From: Xanthobacteraceae bacterium
Lineage (GTDB): Bacteria; Pseudomonadota; Alphaproteobacteria; Rhizobiales; Xanthobacteraceae
NCBI GenBank assembly: GCA_019745775.1
Contig: JAIESR010000028.1
Location: 107,438 to 171,437, forward strand
Length of the DNA stretch: 64,000 bases
Direction: 5' to 3'
Each line of letters begins with the position of its first letter. Within the stretch, counting starts at the first letter, position 1. The notes below the pieces were generated by a model. The model did no database searches, had not been told where the DNA came from, and saw only the letters and a list, made by a program, of their open reading frames with translations. This document shows positions 47,819 through 57,081 of the stretch, in pieces. A program made the translations under genes and the position numbers.

Positions 47819-47886
47819 GACATCAAGGGCGAGAAGCCGCCCCCATCCGGTGGTAGGCGGGTAGGCGACGACCCTGTTGTCCCCCG

Positions 47887-47916
47887 TTGACTTTGCTTGC
47901 AGCGAGCGAATATCGT
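47887..47916 (+). promoter_or_regulatory. Candidate sigma70-type promoter of ihfA
   Basis: TTGACT at 47887-47892 and TATCGT at 47911-47916 with an 18-base spacer. It lies about 47 bases upstream of the ihfA start and just past the copA terminator, a sensible position. The -10 match is moderate. Confidence 0.4.
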
Positions 47917-47962
47917 TTGATAAAACAGAGGGATATGATAATCGCCGAAAGCGGGGCAGGCG

Positions 47963-48289
47963 ATGAGCGCAAAGACGATCACACGCGCAGATCTCTGCGA
48001 GGCGGTCTACCAGAAGGTAGGGCTGTCGCGCACGGAGTCTGCCACACTTGTGGAACTGGTGCTGAAGGAGATCACCGATTGCCTCGAACGGGGCGAGACG
48101 GTGAAGCTGTCGTCGTTCGGCTCCTTCGTGGTGCGCAAGAAAGGCCAGCGGATCGGCCGCAATCCGAAGACCGGCAAGGAAGTTCCAATCTCGCCGCGTC
48201 GGGTGATGGTGTTCAAGCCGTCCGCCATCCTCAAGCAGCGCATCAACGGCCTGCCGGAAGGCGCCAACGGCGCAGACGACAAAGAGTGA
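47963..48289 (+). CDS. ihfA: Integration host factor alpha subunit
   Basis: IhfA pairs with IhfB to bend DNA at specific sites. The 108-residue protein has the HU/IHF fold: helix region [20 protein letters not shown], then [20 protein letters not shown] and the DNA-intercalating arm with [31 protein letters not shown] precedes ATG 47963. In related genomes it comes directly after fabH; here the copper island intervenes. Confidence 0.97.
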   Translation: MSAKTITRADLCEAVYQKVGLSRTESATLVELVLKEITDCLERGETVKLSSFGSFVVRKKGQRIGRNPKTGKEVPISPRRVMVFKPSAILKQRINGLPEGANGADDKE

Positions 48290-48320
48290 CGCAGGCACGC
48301 TCTAAGGGGGCAGGGCTGCA

Positions 48321-48911
48321 GTGGAAAAATCGCCGGACGCATTCCGTACCATCAGCGAAGTGGCGGTCGACCTCGACGTGCCGCAGCACGTGCTCAGGTT
48401 CTGGGAAAGCCGCTTCCGTGAAATAAAGCCGATGAAGCGGGGCGGCGGCCGTCGCTACTACCGCCCGGACGATGTGTCGCTGCTGCGCGGCATCCGCCAT
48501 CTGCTGTACGGCGAGGGCTACACCATCCGCGGCGTGCAGCGCATTATCCGCGAGCAGGGCGTTAAATTCGTGCAGGCGGCCGGGCATCCGGTCCGCACCC
48601 CGCAGGCCGACGTCGACGAACTGATCGAGGAGGTCGAGGCGCCGGATTCCGCCGCCGCCGAGGCGGAGCGCAGCCGCGGCCTGTTTGCGCTCCTGCCCGC
48701 GCTGCTCGGCGACCGCAACGAGCCGCCGGGGCCGGAATTCGCTGCGGAGGACCTGCGGCCCGAGCCGGCGCCACCGTCGCAGCGGCCGGTTCCGCCGGTG
48801 CCGGGCCAGAGCGCCATTCCGCGCGAGGACCTGCGGCGGCTGCAGTCGGCCTTGCACGAGCTCAAAGAATGCCGCCGGCTGCTCGACGCGTCGCTGCACG
48901 CGACGGCGTAA
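48321..48911 (+). CDS. MerR-family transcriptional regulator
   Basis: A 196-residue regulator with an N-terminal MerR winged helix-turn-helix ([24 protein letters not shown], then [22 protein letters not shown]). The C-terminal half is Pro/Ala/Arg-rich and contains no clustered Cys, so it is not a metal sensor of the CueR type despite lying near copper genes. It starts with GTG 31 bases after ihfA. The ihfA-merR pair is conserved in Hyphomicrobiales and is usually followed by tRNA-Pro, which here is 15 kb away. Confidence 0.93.
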   Translation: MEKSPDAFRTISEVAVDLDVPQHVLRFWESRFREIKPMKRGGGRRYYRPDDVSLLRGIRHLLYGEGYTIRGVQRIIREQGVKFVQAAGHPVRTPQADVDELIEEVEAPDSAAAEAERSRGLFALLPALLGDRNEPPGPEFAAEDLRPEPAPPSQRPVPPVPGQSAIPREDLRRLQSALHELKECRRLLDASLHATA

Positions 48912-48945
48912 CAGCGCCGCGGTCCTAGGCTTCAGCTGAATTCTC

Positions 48946-49072
48946 CGTCATGCCCGGCACCCGGGTCGTGCCTCCGGCGCGCCCGAGTGTAAACTCTTGC
49001 GCCGGGCATCCACGTCTTTACACTTTGAGCGACCAAAAGACGTGGATGGCCGGGACAAGCCCGGCCATGACG
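48946..49072. repeat. Intergenic palindromic repeat family A, copy 2
   Basis: It starts CGTCATGCCCGGC and ends CCGGCCATGACG, with the inverted pair ATCCACGTCTTTA / AAAAGACGTGGAT inside. It is about 30 bases longer than the copy at 17745, owing to extra sequence in its left half. It separates merR from the dioxygenase gene. Confidence 0.88.
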
Positions 49073-49122
49073 AGTGCTGCTACGCCGGCTTGCAACAACA
49101 AGAAAAGACAAAGGAGACGCCC

Positions 49123-49965
49123 ATGAAAGTCACGCCATTGTCGAAGGCGCTCGGCGCCGAGATCACCGGGCTCGATCTGCGGCAGCCGCTCGATGACGCC
49201 ACCGCGCAGGTGATCCGCGACGCCTTCGACCAGCACATCTTCGTCGTATTCCGCGCGCAAAAGCTCTCGGAGGAGGATCAGATCCGCGCGGCCGGCTATT
49301 TCGGCAAGGTCCATATCCGCCGCCGGCCGGTGACCACGCGCGATCCCGGCGGCCAGTTCGATACGCCGTTCATGCTGGTGACGAACATCGTCGAGAACGG
49401 AAAATCGATCGGCGTGTTCGGCGACGGCGAGATGTGGTTCCACCACGACACCAGCTACTATCCGGAGCCGCACCGCGCGACCTTGCTTTATTCGATGAAG
49501 CTGCCGTCCTGGGGTGGCAACACCTGCTTCTCCAACATGTACAAGGCCTACGAGAACATCCCGCGTCCGCTGCGGGACAAGCTCGAAGGCAAGAAGGTGC
49601 TGCAGGTGCACGATTACAAGCGGCGCGAACGCCTCGACCTCGACAAGATCGACCTGAACAGCGTGCGCCATCACGAGCAGCCGATCTTCATCACCCATCC
49701 GGCGACCGGCCGCAAAGCGCTCTATATCAGCCGGCTGATGTCGGCGCGCATCGTCGGGCTGTCACGCGACGAGAGCGCGGCCGTGCTCGAACAGTTGTTC
49801 GAGATCTCGGAGGACCCGGCGATCGTCTACGAGCACGAATGGAAGCTCGGCGACCTGGTGATCTGGGACAACTGGTGCTCGATCCACGCCCGCAAGGATT
49901 TCCCACGCGACCAGCCGCGGCTGATGCGGCGGCTCACCATCGAAGGGCAGGCGATGCGGTTTTGA
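49123..49965 (+). CDS. TauD/TfdA-family Fe(II)/2-oxoglutarate dioxygenase
   Basis: A 280-residue cytoplasmic enzyme that would hydroxylate a small acid with 2-oxoglutarate and oxygen. The iron facial triad is H107-x-D109 (MWFHHDTSYY) and H255 (CSIHARKDF). The 2-oxoglutarate arginine is likely the one in LMRRLTIEG near the end. The start at 49123 has AAGGAG upstream. Substrates of this family include taurine, chlorophenoxyacetates and alkyl sulfates; none can be chosen here. Confidence 0.92.
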   Translation: MKVTPLSKALGAEITGLDLRQPLDDATAQVIRDAFDQHIFVVFRAQKLSEEDQIRAAGYFGKVHIRRRPVTTRDPGGQFDTPFMLVTNIVENGKSIGVFGDGEMWFHHDTSYYPEPHRATLLYSMKLPSWGGNTCFSNMYKAYENIPRPLRDKLEGKKVLQVHDYKRRERLDLDKIDLNSVRHHEQPIFITHPATGRKALYISRLMSARIVGLSRDESAAVLEQLFEISEDPAIVYEHEWKLGDLVIWDNWCSIHARKDFPRDQPRLMRRLTIEGQAMRF

Positions 49966-49997
49966 GCAGGGGGTGTTGGCTAAGTCCATTTTCCGCA

Positions 49998-50136
49998 TGT
50001 GTCCCGGACGCGGTGCAGCACGCAGTGATGCACCGCTGATCCGGGACCGTCTAAACGGCGGTTTCACAGCTCCGAGGATGGAACGGTCCTGGGTCTGCAG
50101 CGCACTACTTCGTATTGCGCTGCGCCCGGGACACAA
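49998..50136. repeat. Intergenic repeat family C
   Basis: The ends are inverted: TGTGTCCCGG at the left and CCGGGACACA at the right. Inside, GCGGTGCAGCACGC and GATGCACCGC pair, and GATCCGGGACCGT is mirrored by ACGGTCCTGGGTC. The multi-hairpin layout is that of a large palindromic element common between genes in Bradyrhizobium-like genomes. Only one copy is in this window. Confidence 0.75.
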
Positions 50137-50142
50137 GGCCTA

Positions 50143-51123
50143 CTACTGCCCTTTGATGCCCGCGTCGCGGATGATGCGGCCATAGTCGTCGTACTGGCTG
50201 CGGATGTGCCTGCCGAAATCGTCGAGGCAGGTGCCGACCGGGTAGAGCCCGAGCTTGAGCAGGCGCGGCGTCAGCTCCGGCGCCTTGAGCGCGGCCTGGA
50301 ACCAGGACGCGAGCTGCGCGGTCGCCTCGCGCGGGGTCTTCGCCGGCGCGACCACGCCGAACCAGACCTCGACGTTATAGCCCTTGTAGCCGAGCTCATC
50401 GACGGTCGGCACGTCCGGCAGCGGCGGGATGCGCTTGAGCGACGCCGAGGCGAGCGCGCGCACGGTGCCGGCGTGCAATTGCTCCACCGCCTCGGAATAG
50501 TTGGTGAGCACTGCGTGGACGTGGCCGCCGAGCAGCGCGGTCATCGCCGGCGCGCCGCCGGGGTAGGGCACATAGGTGACGTCGATCTTCGACATCGCGC
50601 GGAACTGCTCGAAGCCGATGTGCTGGGTGGTGGCGGGGCCGACGGTCGCGAACACCAGCGTGCCGGCCTGCGCCTTGGTGCCGGCGACCAGCTCGGCCAG
50701 CGTCTTATAGGGCGAGTCCGCCTTCACGACGAACACCTGCGGCGACGCGAGCAGGTAGCAGACCGGCTCGAAGCTGGTCAGCGGGTCGTAGGCCACCTTG
50801 CGCAGATGCGGATTGATGACCAGCGAGTTGCCGTTGATGACGAGCGTATTGCCGTCCGGCGCCGCCCGCGCCACCGCCTCGTAGGCGATCGAGGCGCCGC
50901 CGCCCGGGCGGTTCTCGACCACCACGGACACGCCCTGGTTCTTGGCGATGTGCTCGGTCAGCAGCCGCGCCAGGATATCGGCGCTGCCGCCGGCGGGAAA
51001 TGGCACGACGACGCGGATCGTCCGCGCTGTTTGCGACCAGGCGTGCTGGCCGGCAAGCGGGATCGCCATCGCGGCGGCGATGGCGGCGGCTCCGATCAGG
51101 CGGAGAAACTGGAGGGGCTTCAT
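50143..51123 (-). CDS. Canonical Bug-type TTT substrate-binding protein
   Basis: A 326-residue periplasmic receptor of the short Bug type. The signal peptide covers about residues 1-31 (ending QHAWSQ). Motifs are IRVVVPFPAGGSADILAR, VENRPGGGASIAYEAVA, VPYPGGAPAMTALLGG and VPTVDELGYKGYNVEVWFG. The ribosome binding site is weak. It sits downstream of the cytochrome-type genes in the same direction, but a 282-base gap with repeat D lies between, so it may be transcribed separately. Confidence 0.92.
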   Translation of the reverse strand: MKPLQFLRLIGAAAIAAAMAIPLAGQHAWSQTARTIRVVVPFPAGGSADILARLLTEHIAKNQGVSVVVENRPGGGASIAYEAVARAAPDGNTLVINGNSLVINPHLRKVAYDPLTSFEPVCYLLASPQVFVVKADSPYKTLAELVAGTKAQAGTLVFATVGPATTQHIGFEQFRAMSKIDVTYVPYPGGAPAMTALLGGHVHAVLTNYSEAVEQLHAGTVRALASASLKRIPPLPDVPTVDELGYKGYNVEVWFGVVAPAKTPREATAQLASWFQAALKAPELTPRLLKLGLYPVGTCLDDFGRHIRSQYDDYGRIIRDAGIKGQ

Positions 51124-51184
51124 GGCACGGGTCTTTCGTTTTCCGATTTTTGCAACGGGCAACGTTGCGGCACGCTCGGTGCGT

Positions 51185-51350
51185 TCCCTCTCCCCGGAGG
51201 GGAGAGGGTTAGGGTGAGGGGGTTCGAACCTATCGAGGGACCTAACCCCTTCACCCCACCCCTCTCCCCAGTCGAAGTCGGATGTTTCCGACTTCGACCA
51301 CTCCTTTGATGCCGAACTCGGGTAAACCCGAGTTCGGGTGGGGAGAGGGA
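51185..51350. repeat. Intergenic repeat D with two nested palindromes
   Basis: The outer parts TCCCTCTCCCC...GGGGAGAGGG and CCCCTCTCCCCA...GGGGAGAGGGA form the usual CCCTCTCC-type repeat. Inside are two perfect 12-bp hairpins: 51271-51282 with 51287-51298 (4-base loop), and 51312-51323 with 51326-51337 (2-base gap). The two inner palindromes have unrelated sequences. Confidence 0.8.
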
Positions 51351-51405
51351 GTAGACCGCGTCTGCCGTACAATGTGTCTCACACTTGAACGCTAGGCAAA
51401 TTGGG

Positions 51406-53271
51406 CTATGGCCGGCTTGCCTGCTTCCGAAGCGCTTCGATCTCGGCTTCGCTGCGCGGGGTGATCACCGCGACCTTGCGCGTGCGGTAGTAGGGCACGA
51501 TCACCTGCATCGGCTGGCCCTCCCGCTCCAACAGCGAGATGTGGCGGGACTCGGTGCCGCGATTGGGCAGGTCGAACAACGTCCACTGCAACGTCGCCGG
51601 ATTGTACTTCGCCACCTTGTCGGTGCTCCACAGGTGCGTCCACACATTATGGTTCTTGTCGACCGACACCTGGTAGGGCTGATGCGCTTCCGGATTGGGC
51701 AGCGGTACCAGCGTGACCTGCTTGGTGTTGATGTCGACGCGCGCGAGATTGCCGCCGAAGGAATTGCCGATCCAGACATGCGGGCCGTTCTTGTCGGCGC
51801 CCATGCGGCGCGGCGACTGCGCCCAGGCGAACGGCGTGTTGAAATCCGGCACCACGAAATTCTCGTAGAGCTTCACCTGCTCGGGCGTGAGGTTCTCGAT
51901 CACCGACTGTTCCGGCGGCAGCTTGAACTCGTGCGACTGCCCGGTGGTGATGTCGCTGTAGTTGACGAGGTCGTGCGTCATCAACAGCCACCAGCCGTTG
52001 CCGGCCGAGTCGGCGGCGAGGCCGTACACGGTCGCGGTGCCGTGCTTGTCCTTATAGGTCTTGGACTTGAACTCGGTGAACTTCTCCTCGGCGATGTTGA
52101 AGCGCAGCGCGCCGTCCGGCGACGTCACCCAGATATTGCCCTTCATGTCGGCGTCGATCGTTCCCGCCGTGCCCGACATGGTCGTCGGCGGCACATACAT
52201 GTCGAGCTTCTCGGTGCGCGGATCGAGCTTGGCGAGGCCGCCGTGCCCGCGCTGCACGTGGGAGCGAAGGTTGAACCAGAGGATGCCGTTCTCGTCGCTG
52301 ACGATGCCGTGGCTGCCCGCGACGATGCCGCGGCGGTCGGGCAGGGTGAAGTGCTTCACCGCGCCGGTCTTGGCGTCGATCCGCGCGTATGACGTCACGC
52401 GGCTCGGCCGCGAGTAGACGATCCAGATGTTGCCGTCGCGGTCGCCGGCCGCGTCATGCACGCCGGCCATGTGGCCCGACTCGGATGCCGTGCCGAGCGA
52501 CCAGTCGCTGCCGTCGTTGGTCTGGACGTGATTGTCTTCGGTGGGGAAGTCGTACTCCTTGACCACGATGCGGGCGGCCTCGCCCGAGGGGCGCGGCAGC
52601 AGGTTGAACCGCATCGAGCTCTCGCCCGGGCCACGCGCTCGCGCGAGATACTTCGCGAGGTCGCGCTGGTGGAAGTCGATGTTCGGCGTGATCCGCTTGT
52701 CCGGACGTGGATAGGTGCCGTTGACGTTGACCTGCTTCATCAGGTCCATGATCTTGTACCAGCCCTCCTCATCGAAGCGGTGCTGGAGGACATAGCTCGC
52801 GCTGTGGCAGCCGGTGCAGTTCTTGCGCACCTGCGTCTTCATGCGGAAATCTTCCGGGGTGTCGCCCGGCAGCGCGGCGAGGAATTCATCGCCGGGAAAC
52901 TGCCTGATCCAGGCCTCGCGGTCGGTGATCGGCTTGAGCACGAAATTCTGCGCCCGCGCCTTGCCGACGGCGACGTTGCTGACCGCGCGCTCGAACTGCA
53001 CCGCCTGCGCCCAGACCCGGTAGTTGCCTTCGGGCAGCGGCGGGAAGTAGTAGTTGCCCTGCGCATCGGTGTACACGCTGGTGGTGATGGTTGCGCCCTC
53101 GGCTTTCGCCGACACGGTGACGCCGCCCAGCCGTTCGCCGGTGGCGGAGGTGATGGCGCCGGACAGCGGCGCGTCGGCATGGGCGGGCGAGGTGGCGGGC
53201 AGGGCGGTCGCGCCCATCGCCACTGCGAGGGCGACGAGACTGACGCTGGCGAAACGGCGTGCGCGTGTCAT
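51406..53271 (-). CDS. Exported multidomain protein: carboxypeptidase-regulatory-like, c-type heme and beta-propeller domains
   Basis: A 621-residue periplasmic protein. Signal peptide 1-33; a beta-sandwich of the carboxypeptidase regulatory type at about 35-113 (GAITSATGERLGGVTV, YTDAQGNYYFPPLPEG); one c-type heme site C152-x-x-C155-H156 (KNCTGCHS); and, from about residue 220, a beta-propeller with repeats such as GDRDGNIWIVYS and DADMKGNIWVTS, similar to streptogramin lyase/SMP-30 proteins. It is likely a heme-linked oxidoreductase. A second c-type cytochrome is encoded 40 bases upstream in the same operon. Confidence 0.85.
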   Translation of the reverse strand: MTRARRFASVSLVALAVAMGATALPATSPAHADAPLSGAITSATGERLGGVTVSAKAEGATITTSVYTDAQGNYYFPPLPEGNYRVWAQAVQFERAVSNVAVGKARAQNFVLKPITDREAWIRQFPGDEFLAALPGDTPEDFRMKTQVRKNCTGCHSASYVLQHRFDEEGWYKIMDLMKQVNVNGTYPRPDKRITPNIDFHQRDLAKYLARARGPGESSMRFNLLPRPSGEAARIVVKEYDFPTEDNHVQTNDGSDWSLGTASESGHMAGVHDAAGDRDGNIWIVYSRPSRVTSYARIDAKTGAVKHFTLPDRRGIVAGSHGIVSDENGILWFNLRSHVQRGHGGLAKLDPRTEKLDMYVPPTTMSGTAGTIDADMKGNIWVTSPDGALRFNIAEEKFTEFKSKTYKDKHGTATVYGLAADSAGNGWWLLMTHDLVNYSDITTGQSHEFKLPPEQSVIENLTPEQVKLYENFVVPDFNTPFAWAQSPRRMGADKNGPHVWIGNSFGGNLARVDINTKQVTLVPLPNPEAHQPYQVSVDKNHNVWTHLWSTDKVAKYNPATLQWTLFDLPNRGTESRHISLLEREGQPMQVIVPYYRTRKVAVITPRSEAEIEALRKQASRP

Positions 53272-53311
53272 GTGCGTTCTCCCGAGTATTCTTGTTTATG
53301 CGTAAAGCGGA

Positions 53312-53659
53312 TTACTTCGGCGGCAGGTTCACCACCTGGTGGCCAGGCGGCAGCACCGCGAGATAGGCCGCGATCGCGGCGATCTCTCCGGCATTGAACA
53401 TGTATTTGAAGCCCGGCATGCGGGGCGTGCCGTCCGCGACGATGCCGCGCACGATCTCCTGGTTGCCGCCGGCGGTCTCGCGCGACAGTTCCGGTCCATA
53501 CATGCCGGAAACGAGCGTCGGCCGGGTGTGGCAGACCCCGCAATGCTGGTCGACCAGTCTGCGCCCGAGCATCTGTGTCTGGTTGAGTTCGACGTCCGCC
53601 GCCGCCGCGCCGTGCAGGCCGGCCAGCAGGAGCGCCATTGCGGTAACGCCGACTTTCAT
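53312..53659 (-). CDS. Small periplasmic c-type cytochrome
   Basis: A 115-residue precursor with signal peptide 1-21, heme-binding C40-x-x-C43-H44 (DQHCGVCHTRP), and a probable distal methionine ligand in GTPRMPGFKY near residue 80. It is a class I cytochrome. It is the first gene of a two-gene unit with the propeller protein and probably its electron partner. It is divergent from the molybdenum hydroxylase gene at 53808, which might also donate electrons to it. Confidence 0.92.
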   Translation of the reverse strand: MKVGVTAMALLLAGLHGAAAADVELNQTQMLGRRLVDQHCGVCHTRPTLVSGMYGPELSRETAGGNQEIVRGIVADGTPRMPGFKYMFNAGEIAAIAAYLAVLPPGHQVVNLPPK

Positions 53660-53807
53660 CGCGTCCCCTCCCTTGTTGGTTCTTGTTTAGGTAGCGGCGG
53701 ACAGCTTAGCCCGATTCAAGCGCGCGACAAGGATGCCGGTTTGAAAATCGGCGGCGGGGCCCTATGGTCGGTTTTCCACCCCGTCCTCCGCAAGCGCCCG
53801 CCATCCC

Positions 53808-56096
53808 ATGAGACTCGTCAACACTTTCATCGGTAGCCCAGTCCAGCGGGTCGAGGATCTGCGCTTCCTGCGTGGGCGCGGGCAGTATGTGGACGACCTC
53901 GTGCGTCCGGGGCAGTGGCACGCGGCCGTCGTGCGCAGCGGCGTGGCGCATGGCCGGCTCAAGGCGGTCGATACCGCCGCGGCGCTGGCACTGCCGGGCG
54001 TGCATGCGGCGATCACGGCGCGGGACCTGCCGCGCCCGATCCCGTTGATCCCGTTCCGCCGGCCGAATCCGCGGATGACGCCCTGGATGCAGCCGGTGCT
54101 GGCCGACGACGTGGTGCGCTATGTCGGCGAGCCGGTCGCGCTGGTGCTCGCCGAGAGCGCCGAGCGGGCCGAGGACGGTGCCGCCGCAGTGGCGCTCGAC
54201 ATCGAGCATCTGCCCCCGGTCGCCGATCGCCGCGCCTCCGCGCGCGGCGACGTGCTGCTGGTGGCGGGCACCGGGAGCAACCGTGCCGCGGTGTACACCG
54301 CTGCCGACGGCGACATCGAGGCGGCCTTCGGCAACGCCGCCTATACGCGGCGCGAAGAGTTCCGCGTGCAGCGGATGACCGCCATGACCATGGAGACGCG
54401 CGGGCTGCTGGCGGAGTGGGACGCGAAGGCCGGCCGGCTCACGGTGTCGGGCGCGGCGAAGCTGCCCTTCTTCAACCGCCGCGCCATGGCGGCGATGATG
54501 AAGCTGCCGGAGGAGGCGGTCGACTATGTCGAATACGACGTCGGCGGCGGCTTCGGCGCGCGCGGCGAGTTCTACCCGGAGGATTTTCTCGTCGCGTTCG
54601 CGGCGCGCAAGTTCGGCCACCCGGTGAAATGGGTCGAGGATCGCCGCGAGCATTTCATGGCGATCGGCCATTCGCGCGAGACCGAATGCGAGCTTGAGAT
54701 CGCGCTCGACCGTGACGGCTTGATCCTCGGGCTGCGCGGCGACATCTTCGTCGATATCGGCGCCTATGTGCGCCCCAACGGCATGACCCCGGTGCGCAAT
54801 CTCGCGCAATTCACCACCGGGCCCTATCGCGTCCCGAACCTGGCCGTGGAATCGCACGCGATGGTCACCAACAAGACGCCGTCCGGCACGTATCGTGGCC
54901 CGGGACGCTTCGAGGGCGGCTTCTTCATGGAGCGGCTCCTCGACATGGCGGCGAAAGATCTTGGCCTCGACCGGCTGGAGATCAGACGGAAGAATCTCAT
55001 TCCGCGCGCCGCGATGCCCTATGCGCTGGCGCTGGTGCGGCCGAACGACGGCTTCCCCGACACTGCCTGCGACAGTGGCGACTATGCGAGCGCGTTCGAC
55101 CGCTGCATCAAGGATTTCGGCTGGACGGAGAAGGCGAAACAGAACGGCAAGCTCGTCAACGGCCGCTACCACGGCCTCGGCATCGCCTGCTTCATCGAAG
55201 GCGGCGGCTCGGGGCCGCGCGAAACGGCCCGCATCGTGATCGAGCGCGACGGCTCGTTCGCGGTCTATGTGGGCTCGTCGGCCGTCGGCCAGGGCGTCGA
55301 GACCATCATGGCGCAGATCGCCGCCGACGCGCTCGACGTGCCGATCGAGCAGGTCACGGTCTACCACGGCTCCACCACGTACCTGCCGGAGGGCTACGGC
55401 TCCTACGGCTCGCGCGCGACGGTGATGGGCGGCTCGGCGATCGTCGCGACGGCCAACGCGCTGATCGAGCAGATCCGCGCCGCCGCCGCCGGGCGGCTCG
55501 GCGTCGCTCCCGAGGCAGTGACATGGCGCGATGGCAGGGCCGGCACCGCCGACGGCCGCCGCGTGGCGACGGCCGAGCTCGCCGGACTTTCGGCCGACGG
55601 CAAGTTCGACAATTCAAAGGCGACCTACACCTACGGCACCGCGGTCGCGCATGTCGCCGTGGACGCCCGCACCGGCGGCGTCGACGTGCTCGACTATCTC
55701 GTGGTCGACGACGTCGGCCGCATCATCAATCCGGAGACGCTGCACGGGCAGGTGATCGGCGGGGCGGTGCAGGGGCTCGGCTCGACCTTCAGCGAGGAGA
55801 TCGCCTACGACGAGCAGGGCCAGCTCTTGGTCGCCTCGCTCGCTGATTATCTCGTGCCGCTTGCGACCGACTATCCGAACCTGCGCGCGCTCTCGCTCGA
55901 GGGGCACCCGTCGCCCAATAATCCACTGGGGGCAAAAGGCGCGGGCGAGGGCGGCATCATCCCGGTCGGCGGCGCGCTGTCGAACGCGGTGGCGGCGGCG
56001 CTGTCCTCCTTCGGCGCCGAGCCGCGCGTGCTGCCGCTCACGCCGGCGCGAATCTGGCAGCTGATCAAGGATGCGCGGAACGCCGGATCTCCTTAG
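53808..56096 (+). CDS. Molybdopterin-binding large subunit of a xanthine dehydrogenase/CO dehydrogenase-type hydroxylase
   Basis: A 762-residue subunit like CoxL/CutL form II. It has the N-terminal a/b hammerhead part (VEDLRFLRGRGQYVDD), GGGFGARGEFYPED near 246, the active-site loop Y362-R-G-P-G-R367 (form II type is YRGAGR, not the CO-specific CSFR), and the C-terminal catalytic Glu in GAGEGGIIPVGG near 714. It should use Mo-cofactor to hydroxylate an organic substrate. The FAD and [2Fe-2S] subunits normally found beside it are absent in this window. There is no export signal. Confidence 0.93.
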   Translation: MRLVNTFIGSPVQRVEDLRFLRGRGQYVDDLVRPGQWHAAVVRSGVAHGRLKAVDTAAALALPGVHAAITARDLPRPIPLIPFRRPNPRMTPWMQPVLADDVVRYVGEPVALVLAESAERAEDGAAAVALDIEHLPPVADRRASARGDVLLVAGTGSNRAAVYTAADGDIEAAFGNAAYTRREEFRVQRMTAMTMETRGLLAEWDAKAGRLTVSGAAKLPFFNRRAMAAMMKLPEEAVDYVEYDVGGGFGARGEFYPEDFLVAFAARKFGHPVKWVEDRREHFMAIGHSRETECELEIALDRDGLILGLRGDIFVDIGAYVRPNGMTPVRNLAQFTTGPYRVPNLAVESHAMVTNKTPSGTYRGPGRFEGGFFMERLLDMAAKDLGLDRLEIRRKNLIPRAAMPYALALVRPNDGFPDTACDSGDYASAFDRCIKDFGWTEKAKQNGKLVNGRYHGLGIACFIEGGGSGPRETARIVIERDGSFAVYVGSSAVGQGVETIMAQIAADALDVPIEQVTVYHGSTTYLPEGYGSYGSRATVMGGSAIVATANALIEQIRAAAAGRLGVAPEAVTWRDGRAGTADGRRVATAELAGLSADGKFDNSKATYTYGTAVAHVAVDARTGGVDVLDYLVVDDVGRIINPETLHGQVIGGAVQGLGSTFSEEIAYDEQGQLLVASLADYLVPLATDYPNLRALSLEGHPSPNNPLGAKGAGEGGIIPVGGALSNAVAAALSSFGAEPRVLPLTPARIWQLIKDARNAGSP

Positions 56097-56227
56097 ATCA
56101 CCCGGCAGCGCTACATCTCGGTACCGGTGAACGTCGAACCATTTCGGTGCGGCTACGGTTGCCGCAAAATTTTCGCGCGCAGCGACCTACCGCGTTACCA
56201 AGTTGAGTGAAGGACGGATAAGCAGCT

Positions 56228-56674
56228 GTGGAAGGCCTTCAATGTGACAAAAACAAGCCCTCACATCCGGTCGCGGGAAACTGGGAGCGGGTGGGGGCTG
56301 GTTTGATCTCAGACGCACGGCGCACGGGAACGAGTCGTGTCCGCAAGCGCGGACCGAGAGCAACGTCCGCAGATACCTCCGAGCGGAAAGCGGATGCCAA
56401 GCGCGTGGTGGCTCGAGCGCTCGGCGACGAGTTCGTCTCGGAATACGAGAAACTGCAGAAGGACCTGCGCGACCTCGCCGAAGGGATCCGCATGATCCGG
56501 CGCGCCACCGAGCGCGCGTGCCGGGGCGGGGTGCTGCCGGCGGTCGAAGAAGGCGCGTTGACGCCGCTGCAGGAATGCGCAGCCATCGCGCGCGCGATCT
56601 ATCGCGCGGCCCGCACGCCGGACCATCAACGGCCTGTCGGCCGCAAACCAAATCTTGCGGCGCAAGATCGCTGA
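56228..56674 (+). CDS. Hypothetical protein
   Basis: A 148-residue basic protein starting at GTG. The N-terminal 50 residues are low in order and the coding pattern is weak there, while the second part (VVARALGDEFVSEYEKLQKD, GIRMIRRATERACRGGVLP) has a clear third-position GC bias and helical character. A shorter start is possible. No homologous family was recognised. Confidence 0.45.
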   Translation: MEGLQCDKNKPSHPVAGNWERVGAGLISDARRTGTSRVRKRGPRATSADTSERKADAKRVVARALGDEFVSEYEKLQKDLRDLAEGIRMIRRATERACRGGVLPAVEEGALTPLQECAAIARAIYRAARTPDHQRPVGRKPNLAAQDR

Positions 56675-56852
56675 TCAAGCCGCAAGTCTCTGCGCGTCCC
56701 CCGACCGCGCATGCGGCAGTCCCAAGACCAAGGTAGGTCCACTCTGCTGCCCACAATTGCTGGGAAGACGGCTGTAATTTGAATCGCTTTGCGGGCCGTC
56801 CCAAGACGACACGGTGATTCACCGCGCTCGTCTGCGCGCGCACAATCCGCGC

Positions 56853-57059
56853 ATGACAAACGCAATCAGGACAGCCACGCATCGTGCGGAACGGGCACCT
56901 TCCCCGTGCCGGGAGGTGCCGAGCCTGGCCGCCGAATTCGCTCAGTTCCGGCGAGCTCTGAGAGAGGTGCTGGACCCATATCGGCCCGAGCGCCACTACA
57001 TGCGCGGACCCGGCCCGAAGTGGCGCGCGAAGCACGCCGCGCCGTCGCGGGCTGCATAG
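56853..57059 (+). CDS. Possible small basic hypothetical protein
   Basis: A 68-residue candidate starting MTNAIRTATHRAERAPS, with a plausible helix (LAAEFAQFRRALREVLDPY) and a basic C-terminus. No ribosome binding site or family is evident. It lies next to the gene remnant at 57094. Coding status is doubtful. Confidence 0.3.
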   Translation: MTNAIRTATHRAERAPSPCREVPSLAAEFAQFRRALREVLDPYRPERHYMRGPGPKWRAKHAAPSRAA

Positions 57060-57081
57060 GGACAACCATGCGGTCCATGCG

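Noticed and set aside
48321..48911. MerR gene as the copper-responsive regulator of the island
   Set aside because: It lacks the C-terminal cysteines of CueR-type sensors and belongs to the conserved ihfA-merR pair found without copper genes.
53808..56096. Carbon monoxide dehydrogenase large subunit (CoxL form I)
   Set aside because: The active-site loop reads YRGPGR, the form II type, not the CSFR motif needed for CO oxidation, and coxM/coxS are absent nearby.
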